64,000 bases of DNA from Mesorhizobium sp. WSM3859 (GTDB lineage: Bacteria > Pseudomonadota > Alphaproteobacteria > Rhizobiales > Rhizobiaceae), in NCBI RefSeq assembly GCF_002295065.1, contig NZ_NSGG01000013.1:1-64000 (forward strand), given 5' to 3'. Below the pieces are notes generated by a model that was given only the letters and a program-made list of their open reading frames with translations, had not been told where the DNA came from and did not search any database. Both the position numbers and the translations under genes were made by a program. Of this stretch, positions 8,459-17,406 are shown piece after piece. Position 1 is the first letter of the stretch. Each line of letters opens with the position of its first letter.

Positions 8459-9667
8459 ATGACTGAGGCTTACGTCTATGACGCCGTGCGCACGCCGCGC
8501 GGCAAGGGCAAGAAGGACGGCTCGCTGCACGAGGTGCCGGCGGTGCGGCTCGCGGCCAGGACGCTGGAAGCGCTGCGCGATCGCAACGGGCTCGACACCA
8601 GCACTGTCGACGACATCATCTTCGGCTGCGTCGATCCGGTCGGCGAGGCGGGCTCCGTCATTCCGCGCGCCGCCGCCTTCGAGGCCGGCTACGCGACCTC
8701 GGCGCCCGGCATGCAGATTTCGCGCTTCTGCGCCTCCGGCCTCGACGCCATTAATTTCGGCGCCGCCAAGATCGCGCAGGGCGCGGACGAGATCGTCATC
8801 GCCGGCGGCGTGGAATCCATGTCGCGCGTCGGCATGGGCATGTCCGGCGGTTCCTGGTTCATGGACCCCTCCGTCGGTCTCCCCGGCTGGTTCGTGCCGC
8901 AGGGTATCTCGGCCGACCTGATCGCCACGAAATACGGTTTTTCCCGCGACGACGTCGACGCCTATGCCGTCGAGAGCCAGAAGCGCGCCGCCAAGTCATG
9001 GAGCGAAGGCCGCTTCAAGAATTCGGTGATCCCGATCAAGGACCAGAACGGCCTTACCATCCTCGACCATGACGAGCACATGCGGCCTTCGACCGACATG
9101 CAGTCGCTGGCTTCCCTCAACCCGTCCTTCGTCATGCCCGGCGAAATGGGCGGCTTCGACGCGGTCGCCGTGCAGAAGCATCCGGAGGTCGAGGAGGTCA
9201 ACCACGTCCATCACGCCGGCAATTCGTCCGGCATCGTCGACGGCGCCGCCGCTGTGCTGCTCGGCTCCAAGAAGGCCGGCAAGGCGATGGGCCTGAAGCC
9301 GCGCGCCCGCATCCGTGCTTTCGCCAATATCGGTTCCGAGCCGGTGTTGATGCTGACCGGCCCGGTCGACGTCACCGAGAAGCTCTTGAAGCGCGCCAGG
9401 ATGAAGCAGTCGGACATCGACCTGTTCGAGCTTAACGAGGCCTTCGCCTCCGTCGTGCTGCGCTACATGCAGGCTTTCGACATTCCGCATGACCAGATCA
9501 ACGTCAATGGCGGCGCGATCGCCATGGGCCATCCGCTCGGCGCCACCGGCGCCATGATCCTGGGCACGGTGCTGGACGAGCTGGAGCGCCGCGACCTCAA
9601 CACCGCGCTGGTCACGCTGTGCATCGGCGCCGGCATGGGCACCGCCACCATCATCGAACGCGTCTGA
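8459..9667 (+). CDS. fadA: Acetyl-CoA C-acyltransferase (thiolase), FadA-type
   Basis: 402 residues, standard thiolase length. Active-site residues are visible: Cys91 in SRFCASGLDAIN (acyl-enzyme nucleophile), His358 in GGAIAMGHPLGATGA and Cys388 in TLCIGAGMGTATI. It should cleave 3-ketoacyl-CoA to acetyl-CoA and a shortened acyl-CoA, the last step of beta-oxidation. ATG 8459 follows AAGGAG. It lies 12 bp upstream of the bifunctional hydratase/dehydrogenase gene, as expected for the trifunctional FadAB-type complex. A biosynthetic thiolase (PhaA/AtoB) is less likely given the partner gene. Confidence 0.9.
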   Translation: MTEAYVYDAVRTPRGKGKKDGSLHEVPAVRLAARTLEALRDRNGLDTSTVDDIIFGCVDPVGEAGSVIPRAAAFEAGYATSAPGMQISRFCASGLDAINFGAAKIAQGADEIVIAGGVESMSRVGMGMSGGSWFMDPSVGLPGWFVPQGISADLIATKYGFSRDDVDAYAVESQKRAAKSWSEGRFKNSVIPIKDQNGLTILDHDEHMRPSTDMQSLASLNPSFVMPGEMGGFDAVAVQKHPEVEEVNHVHHAGNSSGIVDGAAAVLLGSKKAGKAMGLKPRARIRAFANIGSEPVLMLTGPVDVTEKLLKRARMKQSDIDLFELNEAFASVVLRYMQAFDIPHDQINVNGGAIAMGHPLGATGAMILGTVLDELERRDLNTALVTLCIGAGMGTATIIERV

Positions 9668-9679
9668 GGGAGAGAGATT

Positions 9680-11899
9680 ATGAGCTACACCAATTTCACC
9701 CTCGACGTGGACGCCGACGGCATTGCCTTGATCACCTGGGACATGCCGGACCGCTCGATGAACGTCTTCACCGAAGAGGTGATGCGCGAACTGAACGCCA
9801 TCGTCGACAAGGTGGCCGGCGATGCCGCCATCAAGGGTGCGGTCATCACCTCCGGCAAGGACTCTTTCTCCGGCGGCGCGGACATCACCATGCTGCAGAA
9901 GATGCTGGCTACCTTCGCCGTCGACAAGGAGAAGGATCTCGAGAAGGCGACCAAGACGCTGTTCGAGAATGCCGGCTATATGACCGGCCTGTTCCGCAAG
10001 ATCGAGACCTGCGGCAAGCCGTTTGTGTCGGCGATCAACGGCACCTGCATGGGCGGCGCCTTCGAGATGTCGCTCGCCTGCCACGGCCGCGTCGCAGCTG
10101 ACAGCGACAAGGTCAAGATGGCGCTGCCCGAAGTGAAGATCGGCATCTTCCCCGGCGCCGGCGGCACCCAGCGCGTGCCGCGGCTGACCGATCAGCAGCA
10201 GGCACTGCAGATGCTGACCACCGGCCAGAATCTCACGCCGCAGAAAGCGAAGCAGATGGGCCTGATCCATGAGATCGCGGAGCCTGCAAAGCTCGTCGAG
10301 ACAGCCAAGGCGATGATCAAGAACGGCCTGAAGCCGGTCGCGCCCTGGGATGAGAAGGGCTTCAAGCTGCCGGGCGGTCCGATCTATTCGGCCGCCGGCG
10401 CCAATCTCTGGCCGCCGGCCATCGCCATCCTGCGCCGCGAGACCTATGGCAATTATCCGGCGGCGGCCGCGATCTTGAAATGCGTCTATGAAGGCCTGCT
10501 GGTGCCCTTCGACACGGCGCTCAGGATCGAGCAGCGCTATTTCACCGAGATCATGCAGACCAAGGAGGCGGCGGCGATGATCCGCTCGCTGTTCCTGTCG
10601 CTGCAGGAACTGAACAAGGGCGCGCGCCGTCCGGCAGGCGTGCTGGACACCAAGTTCAAGAAGATCGGCATTCTCGGCGCCGGCTTCATGGGCGCCGGCA
10701 TCGCCTATGTCACGGCAAAAGCCGGCATTCCGGTGGTGCTGCTCGACCGCGACCTGCCTTCGGCCGAGAAGGGCAAGGCGCATTCCGACAGCCTCATGGC
10801 CGACCAGGTCAAGAAGGGCCGCGCCAAGCCCGAAGACAAGGACAAGCTTCTGTCGCTGATCACGCCAACGGCGGACTATGCCGACCTCGCCGGCTGCGAT
10901 CTGGTCGTCGAGGCGGTCTTCGAGGATTCAGCCGTCAAGAAGGACGCCACACAGAAGGCGGAAGCGGTGCTGAAGTCATCGGCGATCTTCGCGTCGAACA
11001 CGTCCACCATCCCGATCACCGCTCTGGCCAAGAATTCGGCGCGGCCGAAGAACTTCATCGGCATCCACTTCTTCTCGCCGGTCGACAAGATGATGCTGGT
11101 CGAGATCATCCTCGGCAAGAAGACGGGCGACAAGGCTCTGGCCGTCGCCTTCGACTTCGTGCGCGCCATCAAGAAGACGCCGATCGTCGTCAACGACACG
11201 CGCGGCTTCTACGTCAACCGTTGCGTGCTGCGCTACATGTCGGAAGCCTACAAGATGCTGATCGAAGGCGTCCCGGCGCCGATGATCGAGAATGCCGCCA
11301 AGGCCGCCGGCATGCCGGTTGGCCCGCTGGCCCTGACCGACGAGACCGCCGTCGATCTTGCCCAGAAGATCATGAAGCAGACCATCAGGGATCTGGGCGA
11401 GAAGGCCGTCGATCCCAAGCAGATGGCGCTTATTAACACCATGGTCGACACGCATGGCCGTTTCGGCCGCAAGAACGGCAAAGGCTTCTACGACTATCCG
11501 GCGAAGCCCGCGAAGAAGAAGCTGTGGCCGGGCCTCAAGGATCTTTACCCGCAATTGAAGCCCGAGACGGTCGACTATGAGGAGCTGAAACAGCGCCTGC
11601 TGGTCACCATCTCGCTGGAAGCGGCGCGGGTGATGGAAGAAGGCATCGTCACCGATCCGCGCGAGGCCGATGTCGGCTCGATCCTCGCCTTCGGTTTCGC
11701 GCCCTTCACCGGCGGCGCGCTGTCCTACATCGACGGCATCAGCGCCAAGCGTTTCGTCAAGATCGCCAAGGGCCTGCAGAAGAAGTATGGCGCCGAGTTC
11801 AAGGCGCCGAAGCTGCTGCTCGACATGGCCGAGAAGGGCGAGACCTTCTACCAGCGCTTCGACCCCTACCAAAAGGGTGAGGTCAGAGAAGCGGCCTGA
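9680..11899 (+). CDS. fadJ: Bifunctional enoyl-CoA hydratase / 3-hydroxyacyl-CoA dehydrogenase, FadJ/FadB-type
   Basis: 739 residues. The N-terminal crotonase half (1-300) has GGADITMLQKM, the oxyanion region MGGAFEMSLACHGRVA and ALPEVKIGIFPGAGGTQRVP; the two hydratase glutamates (in AFEMS and LPEVK) are both present. The Rossmann motif GILGAGFMGAGIAY at about 329-342 opens the dehydrogenase half, with the catalytic His in GIHFFSPVDKMMLVEI (about 463) and NDTRGFYVNRCVL after it. It performs the second and third steps of beta-oxidation and pairs with the thiolase just upstream. ATG 9680 follows GAGGGAGAGA. Confidence 0.93.
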   Translation: MSYTNFTLDVDADGIALITWDMPDRSMNVFTEEVMRELNAIVDKVAGDAAIKGAVITSGKDSFSGGADITMLQKMLATFAVDKEKDLEKATKTLFENAGYMTGLFRKIETCGKPFVSAINGTCMGGAFEMSLACHGRVAADSDKVKMALPEVKIGIFPGAGGTQRVPRLTDQQQALQMLTTGQNLTPQKAKQMGLIHEIAEPAKLVETAKAMIKNGLKPVAPWDEKGFKLPGGPIYSAAGANLWPPAIAILRRETYGNYPAAAAILKCVYEGLLVPFDTALRIEQRYFTEIMQTKEAAAMIRSLFLSLQELNKGARRPAGVLDTKFKKIGILGAGFMGAGIAYVTAKAGIPVVLLDRDLPSAEKGKAHSDSLMADQVKKGRAKPEDKDKLLSLITPTADYADLAGCDLVVEAVFEDSAVKKDATQKAEAVLKSSAIFASNTSTIPITALAKNSARPKNFIGIHFFSPVDKMMLVEIILGKKTGDKALAVAFDFVRAIKKTPIVVNDTRGFYVNRCVLRYMSEAYKMLIEGVPAPMIENAAKAAGMPVGPLALTDETAVDLAQKIMKQTIRDLGEKAVDPKQMALINTMVDTHGRFGRKNGKGFYDYPAKPAKKKLWPGLKDLYPQLKPETVDYEELKQRLLVTISLEAARVMEEGIVTDPREADVGSILAFGFAPFTGGALSYIDGISAKRFVKIAKGLQKKYGAEFKAPKLLLDMAEKGETFYQRFDPYQKGEVREAA

Positions 11900-11908
11900 C
11901 CAACCAGC

Positions 11909-12451
11909 ATGTATGTCTGGGGGCGAATGGCGCGCACCATGGCCACGGCGTCGAGCCGTGGCCCTTATGTTGTCGGCGATGAGAGCCGGCTGGCCTTTCG
12001 CTGCCTGCCGACCGACATCGATTTCAACCTTCACCTCAACAATGCGCGCTACATGATGCTGGCCGATCTCGGCCGCATCGACATCTTCCTGCGCGTCGGT
12101 CTGATCGCGCTCGCGCGCAAGAATGGCTGGGCGCCGATGATCGGCGGCCTGCAGGTGGCCTATGTGCGTGAAATCAAGTTGTGGCGCCGCTTCGAGGTGG
12201 TCTCATCGATCGAAACCTGGGAAGGTACGTCCGTCATCGGCCGGCACCGTTTCGTTCTCGATGGCGGCGAGACCGCGGCGCTGATCCTGACCACCGGCGG
12301 CGTCTATGACCGCAGCAGTCGCCGCTTCCTCGACATCGACGAGGTCGTCGCGGCGCTCGGCCACGCCGCCAGTTCACGCCCGCCGACCGAAGCCGAGCGG
12401 GCGTTCATGGCCTCGCACAGGAATCTGCGCGAACAGGCCAAGCACGTCTGA
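11909..12451 (+). CDS. Acyl-CoA thioesterase family protein (hotdog fold)
   Basis: 180 residues. The motif DIDFNLHLNNARYMMLADLG contains the H-x-N-N-x-x-Y pattern of hotdog thioesterases of the 4HBT-like class. It begins 9 bp after the FadJ-type gene and closes the operon; a thioesterase here could release CoA from stalled or surplus acyl-CoAs, which is inference. ATG 11909 keeps an N-terminus (MYVWGR) that I associate with this family, but the ribosome-binding sequence GGGGG at 11919-11923 lies too close to the next in-frame ATG (11927) to settle the start. Confidence 0.8.
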   Translation: MYVWGRMARTMATASSRGPYVVGDESRLAFRCLPTDIDFNLHLNNARYMMLADLGRIDIFLRVGLIALARKNGWAPMIGGLQVAYVREIKLWRRFEVVSSIETWEGTSVIGRHRFVLDGGETAALILTTGGVYDRSSRRFLDIDEVVAALGHAASSRPPTEAERAFMASHRNLREQAKHV

Positions 12452-12488
12452 TTGTCGGTGATCCGACGCTTCGCCAGTGGACAATCAG
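12448..12488. promoter_or_regulatory. 9-bp inverted repeat before the S24 regulator, candidate operator or weak terminator
   Basis: CTGATTGTC (12448-12456) and GACAATCAG (12480-12488) are perfect complements across a 23-base spacer. The left arm overlaps the stop codon of the thioesterase gene. No T-run follows, so an operator for the downstream HTH/S24 regulator is about as likely as a transcript-end hairpin. Confidence 0.4.
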
Positions 12489-12546
12489 ATGGTCGCGCGC
12501 TAGACAGGCTTGAGGCATTTTTTCCTGTTTTCGAAGGAGAGCGGAC

Positions 12547-13185
12547 TTGCTCTCACACGATCGCGTCTGGGCCGCAATCGACGCTCTCGCCGAGCGCTAT
12601 TCGCTGTCGGCTTCCGGCCTTGCCCGGCGCGCGGGCCTCGATTCGACGGCCTTCAACAAGTCGAAGCGCCTGTCTTCCGACGGAAGGCCGCGCTGGCCCT
12701 CGACCGAGTCGCTGGCCAAGATCATCGAGGCCACCGGCGCGTCGCTCGAGGAATTCACCGGACTTGTCGAAGGGCGCGCTGCCTCCGTCGCCCTACATCG
12801 CAGCGCGGTTCCGCTGCTCGGCTTTGCGCAGGCCGGCGCGGGAGGCTTCTTCGATGATGCCGGCTATCCGGCGGGGCAGGGCTGGGATCTGGTCGAGCTT
12901 CCCGCGCGGGCGACCGAGACGTCCTACGCGCTGCAGGTACAAGGCGATTCCATGCTGCCGCTCTACCGCAATGGCGATGTGCTGATCGTCGAACCGGGCG
13001 CGCCGACGCGCAAGGGCGACCGCGTCGTCGTCAAGACCACCGCCGGGGAGGTGATGGCTAAGGTGCTCGACCGGCAAACGGTTAAATCGATCGTGCTGGT
13101 TTCGCTCAACCCCGCCCACCCGGACCGTGACATCCCGACGCGCGAAATCGAATGGGTGGCGCGCATCGTCTGGGCGAGCCAGTAG
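12547..13185 (+). CDS. HTH transcriptional regulator with S24 (LexA/CI-like) peptidase domain
   Basis: 212 residues. The N-terminal XRE-like helix-turn-helix (about 10-60, SLSASGLARRAGLDSTAFN) is followed by an S24 peptidase domain. The Ser-Lys dyad is visible: Ser135 in VQGDSMLPLYRNGDVLI and Lys163 in GDRVVVKTTAG. A possible self-cleavage site, AQAG-AG, lies near residue 97. It is therefore a candidate for a regulator inactivated by autoproteolysis, as LexA and phage CI are. It is not LexA itself, whose HTH is winged. The start is TTG 12547 with GAAGGAGAG 7 bases upstream. It is not obviously part of a prophage: no phage genes are nearby. Confidence 0.85.
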   Translation: MLSHDRVWAAIDALAERYSLSASGLARRAGLDSTAFNKSKRLSSDGRPRWPSTESLAKIIEATGASLEEFTGLVEGRAASVALHRSAVPLLGFAQAGAGGFFDDAGYPAGQGWDLVELPARATETSYALQVQGDSMLPLYRNGDVLIVEPGAPTRKGDRVVVKTTAGEVMAKVLDRQTVKSIVLVSLNPAHPDRDIPTREIEWVARIVWASQ

Positions 13186-13195
13186 GTCCGGGCTG

Positions 13196-14092
13196 GTGCG
13201 GCTTCTTCAGATCGTCCTGACGGTTCTGGCGGTTCCGGTGATGGTCGCGCTCGTCGCGGCAGGCGGCCGCGTGGTCAAGGGGCATGAGAGCGTCATCACG
13301 GTCGATCAGATCGATCCCATCGCCGAAGCGCTCTCCACCGCCGGCAACGATACGCTCTCCGCTTCCGGCGCGGATATGCCCCCGGAAGAGCCGATGACTT
13401 CGGCCATTCCCGCGCCGGCCGCTCCGCAGGCACCGAACCCCGTTGTTCACTCGAGGGCCATCGATCCCGACGTCGTGGCCCCGCCCGAACTGTCGGACGA
13501 GGAACTCGAACGGGTGGAACCGCGTGCGCCGCTCAGCGATCTGGCGCTGGCCGGGCCGCCCAAGCCGCCCAAAACGAAGATGCCGGGCGACTGGAACGGC
13601 ACCAAGCTCTTCCAGCCGGTCGCCATCGCCGCCGGGCTGATCGAGGCGAAGGGCTATGCGGTCGCCGTGTCCGGCGTGGACGCGGTCAAGGCAGACGAAA
13701 CCTGCAGCGACGAGGGCCAGAGCTGGGCCTGCGGCGCGCGCGCCAGAACAGCCTTCCGTGCCTTCCTGCGCGGCCGCGCGGTCGCCTGCGCGGTGCCGCC
13801 GGAGGGCGGCCGCGACACCATTTCCGCCGAATGCCATATCGGCAACCAGGACATCGGCCAGTGGCTGGTCGAGAACGGCTGGGCGCGCGCCGCGCAAGGC
13901 GGCCCCTATGTCGAGGCCGAGAACAAGGCCCGCACGGCCAGGAAAGGTATTTTCGGCCCGGCGCCGAAGCTTGACGGCCTGCCGGCGGTGCCAGCCATGT
14001 CAGGTCCGGCGCCGGTGGCGCCGGATTCGATCCTGCCGGCCGATAGCGGCGCCGTTACGCCGCCAGCTGACCAGCCAGCGCCCGCTCAATAA
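13196..14092 (+). CDS. Membrane-anchored thermonuclease-fold (SNase-like) protein
   Basis: 298 residues from GTG 13196, ten bases after the regulator stop. The N-terminus is a hydrophobic anchor (LLQIVLTVLAVPVMVALVAAG), followed by a Pro/Ala-rich linker and a C-terminal SNase-like domain (about 150-260; WACGARARTAFRAFLRGR, IGQWLVENGWARAA, ENKARTARKGIFG). The last two blocks match the C-terminal part of staphylococcal nuclease folds. The usual catalytic Arg/Asp/Glu set is not clearly present, so activity is uncertain. The 3' end overlaps lysK on the other strand by 38 bp. An upstream start at 13127 would overlap the previous gene and is not favoured. Confidence 0.75.
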   Translation: MRLLQIVLTVLAVPVMVALVAAGGRVVKGHESVITVDQIDPIAEALSTAGNDTLSASGADMPPEEPMTSAIPAPAAPQAPNPVVHSRAIDPDVVAPPELSDEELERVEPRAPLSDLALAGPPKPPKTKMPGDWNGTKLFQPVAIAAGLIEAKGYAVAVSGVDAVKADETCSDEGQSWACGARARTAFRAFLRGRAVACAVPPEGGRDTISAECHIGNQDIGQWLVENGWARAAQGGPYVEAENKARTARKGIFGPAPKLDGLPAVPAMSGPAPVAPDSILPADSGAVTPPADQPAPAQ

Positions 14093-15704
14093 GCGCGCGC
14101 GTCTCGGCGACGCCGTAGAGCGCCGCGAAGGAACCGAAGCGCGGGCCGCGTTCCTGCCCAATCAGCACCTGGTAGATCATCTGGAAGAAGGCGACCGACA
14201 CGCCGGGTCCGCCTTCCGGGCTCTGCTTGGAATGGTCCTGGTAGCGTTCGATCTTGCGCGCCACATTGAGCGCGGCATTCTGGATCGCTTCGCTGTCGGC
14301 GCCTTGCGGCAGCGCGCCGAGCGCCTCGGAAAGCCTCGCCAGCGCCTCGCGCTCCACCTCGTCGGCGGCACGGTAAACCTTGGTCGGCTTCACGAAGTCG
14401 TCGAAATAGCGGATCGCGTAGCCGGTCAGCCGGTCAAGCTCCGGGTGCGTCTTCGGCGTCACGCCCGGCGCGTGGCGCGAGATGAAGCCCCACAGCACCG
14501 CCTTGTCATGCGCGTTTGAGGCGCTCACCAGGTTGAGCAGCAGCGCGAACGGCACCGGCAGGTCGATGGCCGGCGGGTTGCCGTCATGCATGTGCCAGAC
14601 CGGATTGCCGAGCCGCTCCTTCCAGTCCTGGCGCGGATAGGCGCCAAGGAAGGCGTAATATTCGTCCACCGCCTTCGGGATGACGTCGAAATAGAGCTTC
14701 TTCGCCTGCCGCGGCCGCTGATACATATAGAGGCCGAGGCTCTCGGTCGGCGCGTAGGTCAGCCATTCATCGATGGTCAGGCCATTGCCCTTCGACTTCG
14801 AGATCTTCTGGCCTTCCTCGTCGAGGAACAGCTCGTAGACGAAATGCTCCGGCGCGCGCCCGCCGAGGATGTTGCAGATGCGGTCGTAGATCACCGCATT
14901 GGTCTGGTGGTCCTTGCCGAACATCTCGAAATCGACGCCGAGCGACGCCCAGCGCATGCCGAAATCCGGCTTCCACTGCAGCTTCACATGGCCGCCGGTG
15001 ACCGGCAGCGTGGTCTCGGTGCCTTCGTCGTCGAAAGTGATGGTGCCGGCCTTGGCGTCGACATTGATCATCGGCACGTAGAGCACGCGTCCGCTCTTCG
15101 GCGAGATCGGCAGGAACGGGCTGTAGGTCGCCTGACGCTCCGGCCCAAGCGTCGGCAGCATCACGCCCATGATCTCGTCATAGCGTTCGGCGGCGCGCAG
15201 CAGCACCTCGTCGAAACGGCCGGCCTTGTAGTACTGCGTCGCGCTGGCGAATTCGTAATCGAAGCCGAACGTGTCGAGGAAGCGGCACAGCATCGCGTTG
15301 TTGTGGTCGGCGAAGCTGGCATAGTCGCCGCCGAATGGGTTGGGCACCGAGGTCAGCGGCATGTGCAGATAGGGTTCGAGCGCGGCGCGGTCCGGCACGT
15401 TGTCCGGGATTTTGCGCATGCCGTCCATATCGTCGGAGAAGCACAGAAGCTTGGTCTTGACCTTGTCCTGGGTCAGCACCCGGAAGGCATGCCGTACCAT
15501 GGTGGTGCGCGCCACCTCGCCGAAGGTGCCGATATGCGGCAGGCCGGACGGGCCGTAGCCGGTCTCGAACAGGACGGTCTCGGGAAACTCTTTGCCCTTG
15601 TAGCGGGCGATGATTTTCTTCGCTTCCTCGAACGGCCAGGCCTTGGTCTCGGCCGCCGCGGCAAGCATCTCGGGGGTGAGATCGATGATGTTTGATCCCG
15701 TCAT
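14055..15704 (-). CDS. lysK: Lysyl-tRNA synthetase, class I
   Basis: 549 residues with class I signatures: HIGT at 57-60 (SGLPHIGTFGEV) and KISKSKGNG near 298-306. This is the archaeal/alphaproteobacterial class I LysRS, unrelated to the class II enzyme of most bacteria, and is the usual sole LysRS in rhizobia. It charges tRNA-Lys in the cytoplasm. The gene is monocistronic and converges on the SNase-like gene with a 38-bp overlap of the coding ends. Confidence 0.95.
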   Translation of the reverse strand: MTGSNIIDLTPEMLAAAAETKAWPFEEAKKIIARYKGKEFPETVLFETGYGPSGLPHIGTFGEVARTTMVRHAFRVLTQDKVKTKLLCFSDDMDGMRKIPDNVPDRAALEPYLHMPLTSVPNPFGGDYASFADHNNAMLCRFLDTFGFDYEFASATQYYKAGRFDEVLLRAAERYDEIMGVMLPTLGPERQATYSPFLPISPKSGRVLYVPMINVDAKAGTITFDDEGTETTLPVTGGHVKLQWKPDFGMRWASLGVDFEMFGKDHQTNAVIYDRICNILGGRAPEHFVYELFLDEEGQKISKSKGNGLTIDEWLTYAPTESLGLYMYQRPRQAKKLYFDVIPKAVDEYYAFLGAYPRQDWKERLGNPVWHMHDGNPPAIDLPVPFALLLNLVSASNAHDKAVLWGFISRHAPGVTPKTHPELDRLTGYAIRYFDDFVKPTKVYRAADEVEREALARLSEALGALPQGADSEAIQNAALNVARKIERYQDHSKQSPEGGPGVSVAFFQMIYQVLIGQERGPRFGSFAALYGVAETRALIERALAGQLAA

Positions 15705-15858
15705 GTCGAAGTTCCAGTCATGGCCGTCTTGCGGCGGATGAGATTTGTCGACCGGTCTCTAGGCGCGACAGGCCGGAGCGTCAACGATTTGCGGCGGTTT
15801 TCCTTGCGGCGCCACAATTGCGCTCCTACGTTCGAGCCGCACACTCAAGGAGTTTCGA

Positions 15859-16272
15859 ATGCCTTTGCTGACGACGCACGAAGCCTTGATCTACCTGATG
15901 GTCATCACATCGGCTTCCGATCGTGACATGACCGATGTCGAGCTGGCGCGGATCGGCGACGTCATTCGTTCCTGGCCGGTCTTCGTCGACTTCAACCAGG
16001 ACAGGCTGATTCCGGTGGCGCAAGCCTGCCAGAAGGCGCTGCATGAGAAGGGTGGGCTGGAAGGCGTGCTGGCGCGCGTTGCCGAAGCGCTGCCCGAGCG
16101 GCTGCGCGACACCGCTTACGCCGCCGCTTTCGAGGTCGCCGCCGTCGATCTCGAAATGCGCATGGAGGAGGTCAGGGTGCTGCAACTCATCCGCCTCAAG
16201 CTCGATCTCGACACGCTGACGGTTGCGGCAATTGCCCGAGCGGCCAAGGCGCGGCTGCGCACGCTGACCTGA
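15859..16272 (+). CDS. TerB-like (tellurite-resistance/DUF533-type) helical protein
   Basis: 137 residues, all predicted helix, ATG 15859 after AAGGAG. The pattern TSASDRDMTDVELARIGDVI followed by paired acidic helices (AAVDLEMRMEEVRVLQLIRL) is that of TerB-fold proteins, which carry a conserved acidic, metal-binding surface. No other ter gene is near, so tellurite resistance should not be assumed. It is single and converges with the gene for a periplasmic binding protein 34 bp away. Confidence 0.75.
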   Translation: MPLLTTHEALIYLMVITSASDRDMTDVELARIGDVIRSWPVFVDFNQDRLIPVAQACQKALHEKGGLEGVLARVAEALPERLRDTAYAAAFEVAAVDLEMRMEEVRVLQLIRLKLDLDTLTVAAIARAAKARLRTLT

Positions 16273-16306
16273 AAGCGCCTCGCCGCGCGCCCTCGGGCGA
16301 GATGCG

Positions 16307-17158
16307 TCAGAAGAAGCTGACAGGGAAATAGCGCAGATAAAACTCGGCAAAGGCGCCCTTGATCGAGATTTCCTGCAGCGCATAGTCGAAGGCGGCGGCC
16401 AGTGCCGGATCGCCCGCCCTGGTGGCGATCGCCATGCCTGAGCCCAGATACTCTGGTGCCAGATACGGGCCGCCGGCAAAGCGGCAACAGCCGGCCGCGT
16501 CGGAGCCGCCCAGCCAGAAGGCGAAGCGCATGCCGTCGCCGAAGGCGGCGTCGATCTTGCCGGCCTTGAGACCGGCATAAAGGTCTTCCGGTGTGCCGAA
16601 GGTCACCACCTGCACGGTGGCGAAATAGTCGCGCAGCATTTTCTCATGCGCCGAGCCGGCGACGACGCCGACCCGCTTGCTGCGCAGCTTGTCGAGGACC
16701 GGCTCGGCGAAGGCTTTCGCCTTCGGCATGATGAAGCGCGCCGGGAACTGCATATAGGAGCGCGAGAAGGCATATTTCTCGCGGCTCTCCGGCGTCGCGG
16801 CGATGCCGGCGATGATTGCCTCGCCTTCGCCTTTCTGCAGGGCATCCTCCAACTCGTTCCACGGCAGGGCCTGGACCTGGCATTTGTCAACGACGTCCAG
16901 TTCGGCGCAGATCGCCCGCGCCAGGTCGATGTGGAAACCGGACAGGCGCCCCGAGCCGTCGAGGAAGTTGAAGGGCGGAAAATCGGTGGTTGTGAGGAAT
17001 CTCAGCCGCGGCAGCGCGGAGAGATCGGGCTTCGGCAACCGCTCCTTGGCGTCCCACAGCATCGGCACCTGCGGCTCCGCGCCTTGAGTCGCGCCGGCAA
17101 AGGGCAATACGCCGGCAAGTGCGGATATCAGGACCAGAGTTATCCACCGCAAGATCAC
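16307..17158 (-). CDS. Orphan periplasmic solute-binding protein, amino-acid ABC type (SBP family 3)
   Basis: 283 residues with a signal peptide (ITLVLISALAGVLPFAGATQ|GAE) and SBP_bac_3 features: FLTTTDFPPFNFLDGSGRLS, GFHIDLARAICAEL, IAGIAATPESREKYAFS, VGVVAGSAHEKML. It should bind a polar amino acid or similar small solute. No permease or ATPase is adjacent, so it either serves a remote transporter or feeds a sensor. It is divergent from the luxR gene with about 250 bp between them. Confidence 0.82.
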   Translation of the reverse strand: MILRWITLVLISALAGVLPFAGATQGAEPQVPMLWDAKERLPKPDLSALPRLRFLTTTDFPPFNFLDGSGRLSGFHIDLARAICAELDVVDKCQVQALPWNELEDALQKGEGEAIIAGIAATPESREKYAFSRSYMQFPARFIMPKAKAFAEPVLDKLRSKRVGVVAGSAHEKMLRDYFATVQVVTFGTPEDLYAGLKAGKIDAAFGDGMRFAFWLGGSDAAGCCRFAGGPYLAPEYLGSGMAIATRAGDPALAAAFDYALQEISIKGAFAEFYLRYFPVSFF

Positions 17159-17406
17159 GATATGGCTCCGACCTCGTCCCCGTTCGGAGGCTTTTCCTAT
17201 GAAAATGATGCAGGCACAACGGTTTTTGATTTCAAGCGGCTAAATTCAGCGTATGGTTCAGTCCGTTGCAAATGAACCTCCGTGCCGGAAGGGGGAAGCT
17301 ACCGGTTTTGCGGAGACCATTGCGACCCGTGGTTGATGGCGAAGGGGTTTTCGAGCGTCTACTGTCGGTAACGAAGAAGCAGAAGCAACATGGGGTAGAT
17401 GTTGCG

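Noticed and set aside
5311..10783. Minus-strand open frames of 669 and 595 codons opposite the beta-oxidation genes
   Set aside because: Antisense shadows; the plus-strand enzymes have complete active sites.
12547..13185. Prophage marked by the CI-like repressor
   Set aside because: No integrase, structural or lysis genes and no attachment-site repeats are visible around it.
15900..16272. Tellurite resistance island suggested by the TerB-like protein
   Set aside because: No other ter genes are present; the TerB fold is widespread in unrelated contexts.
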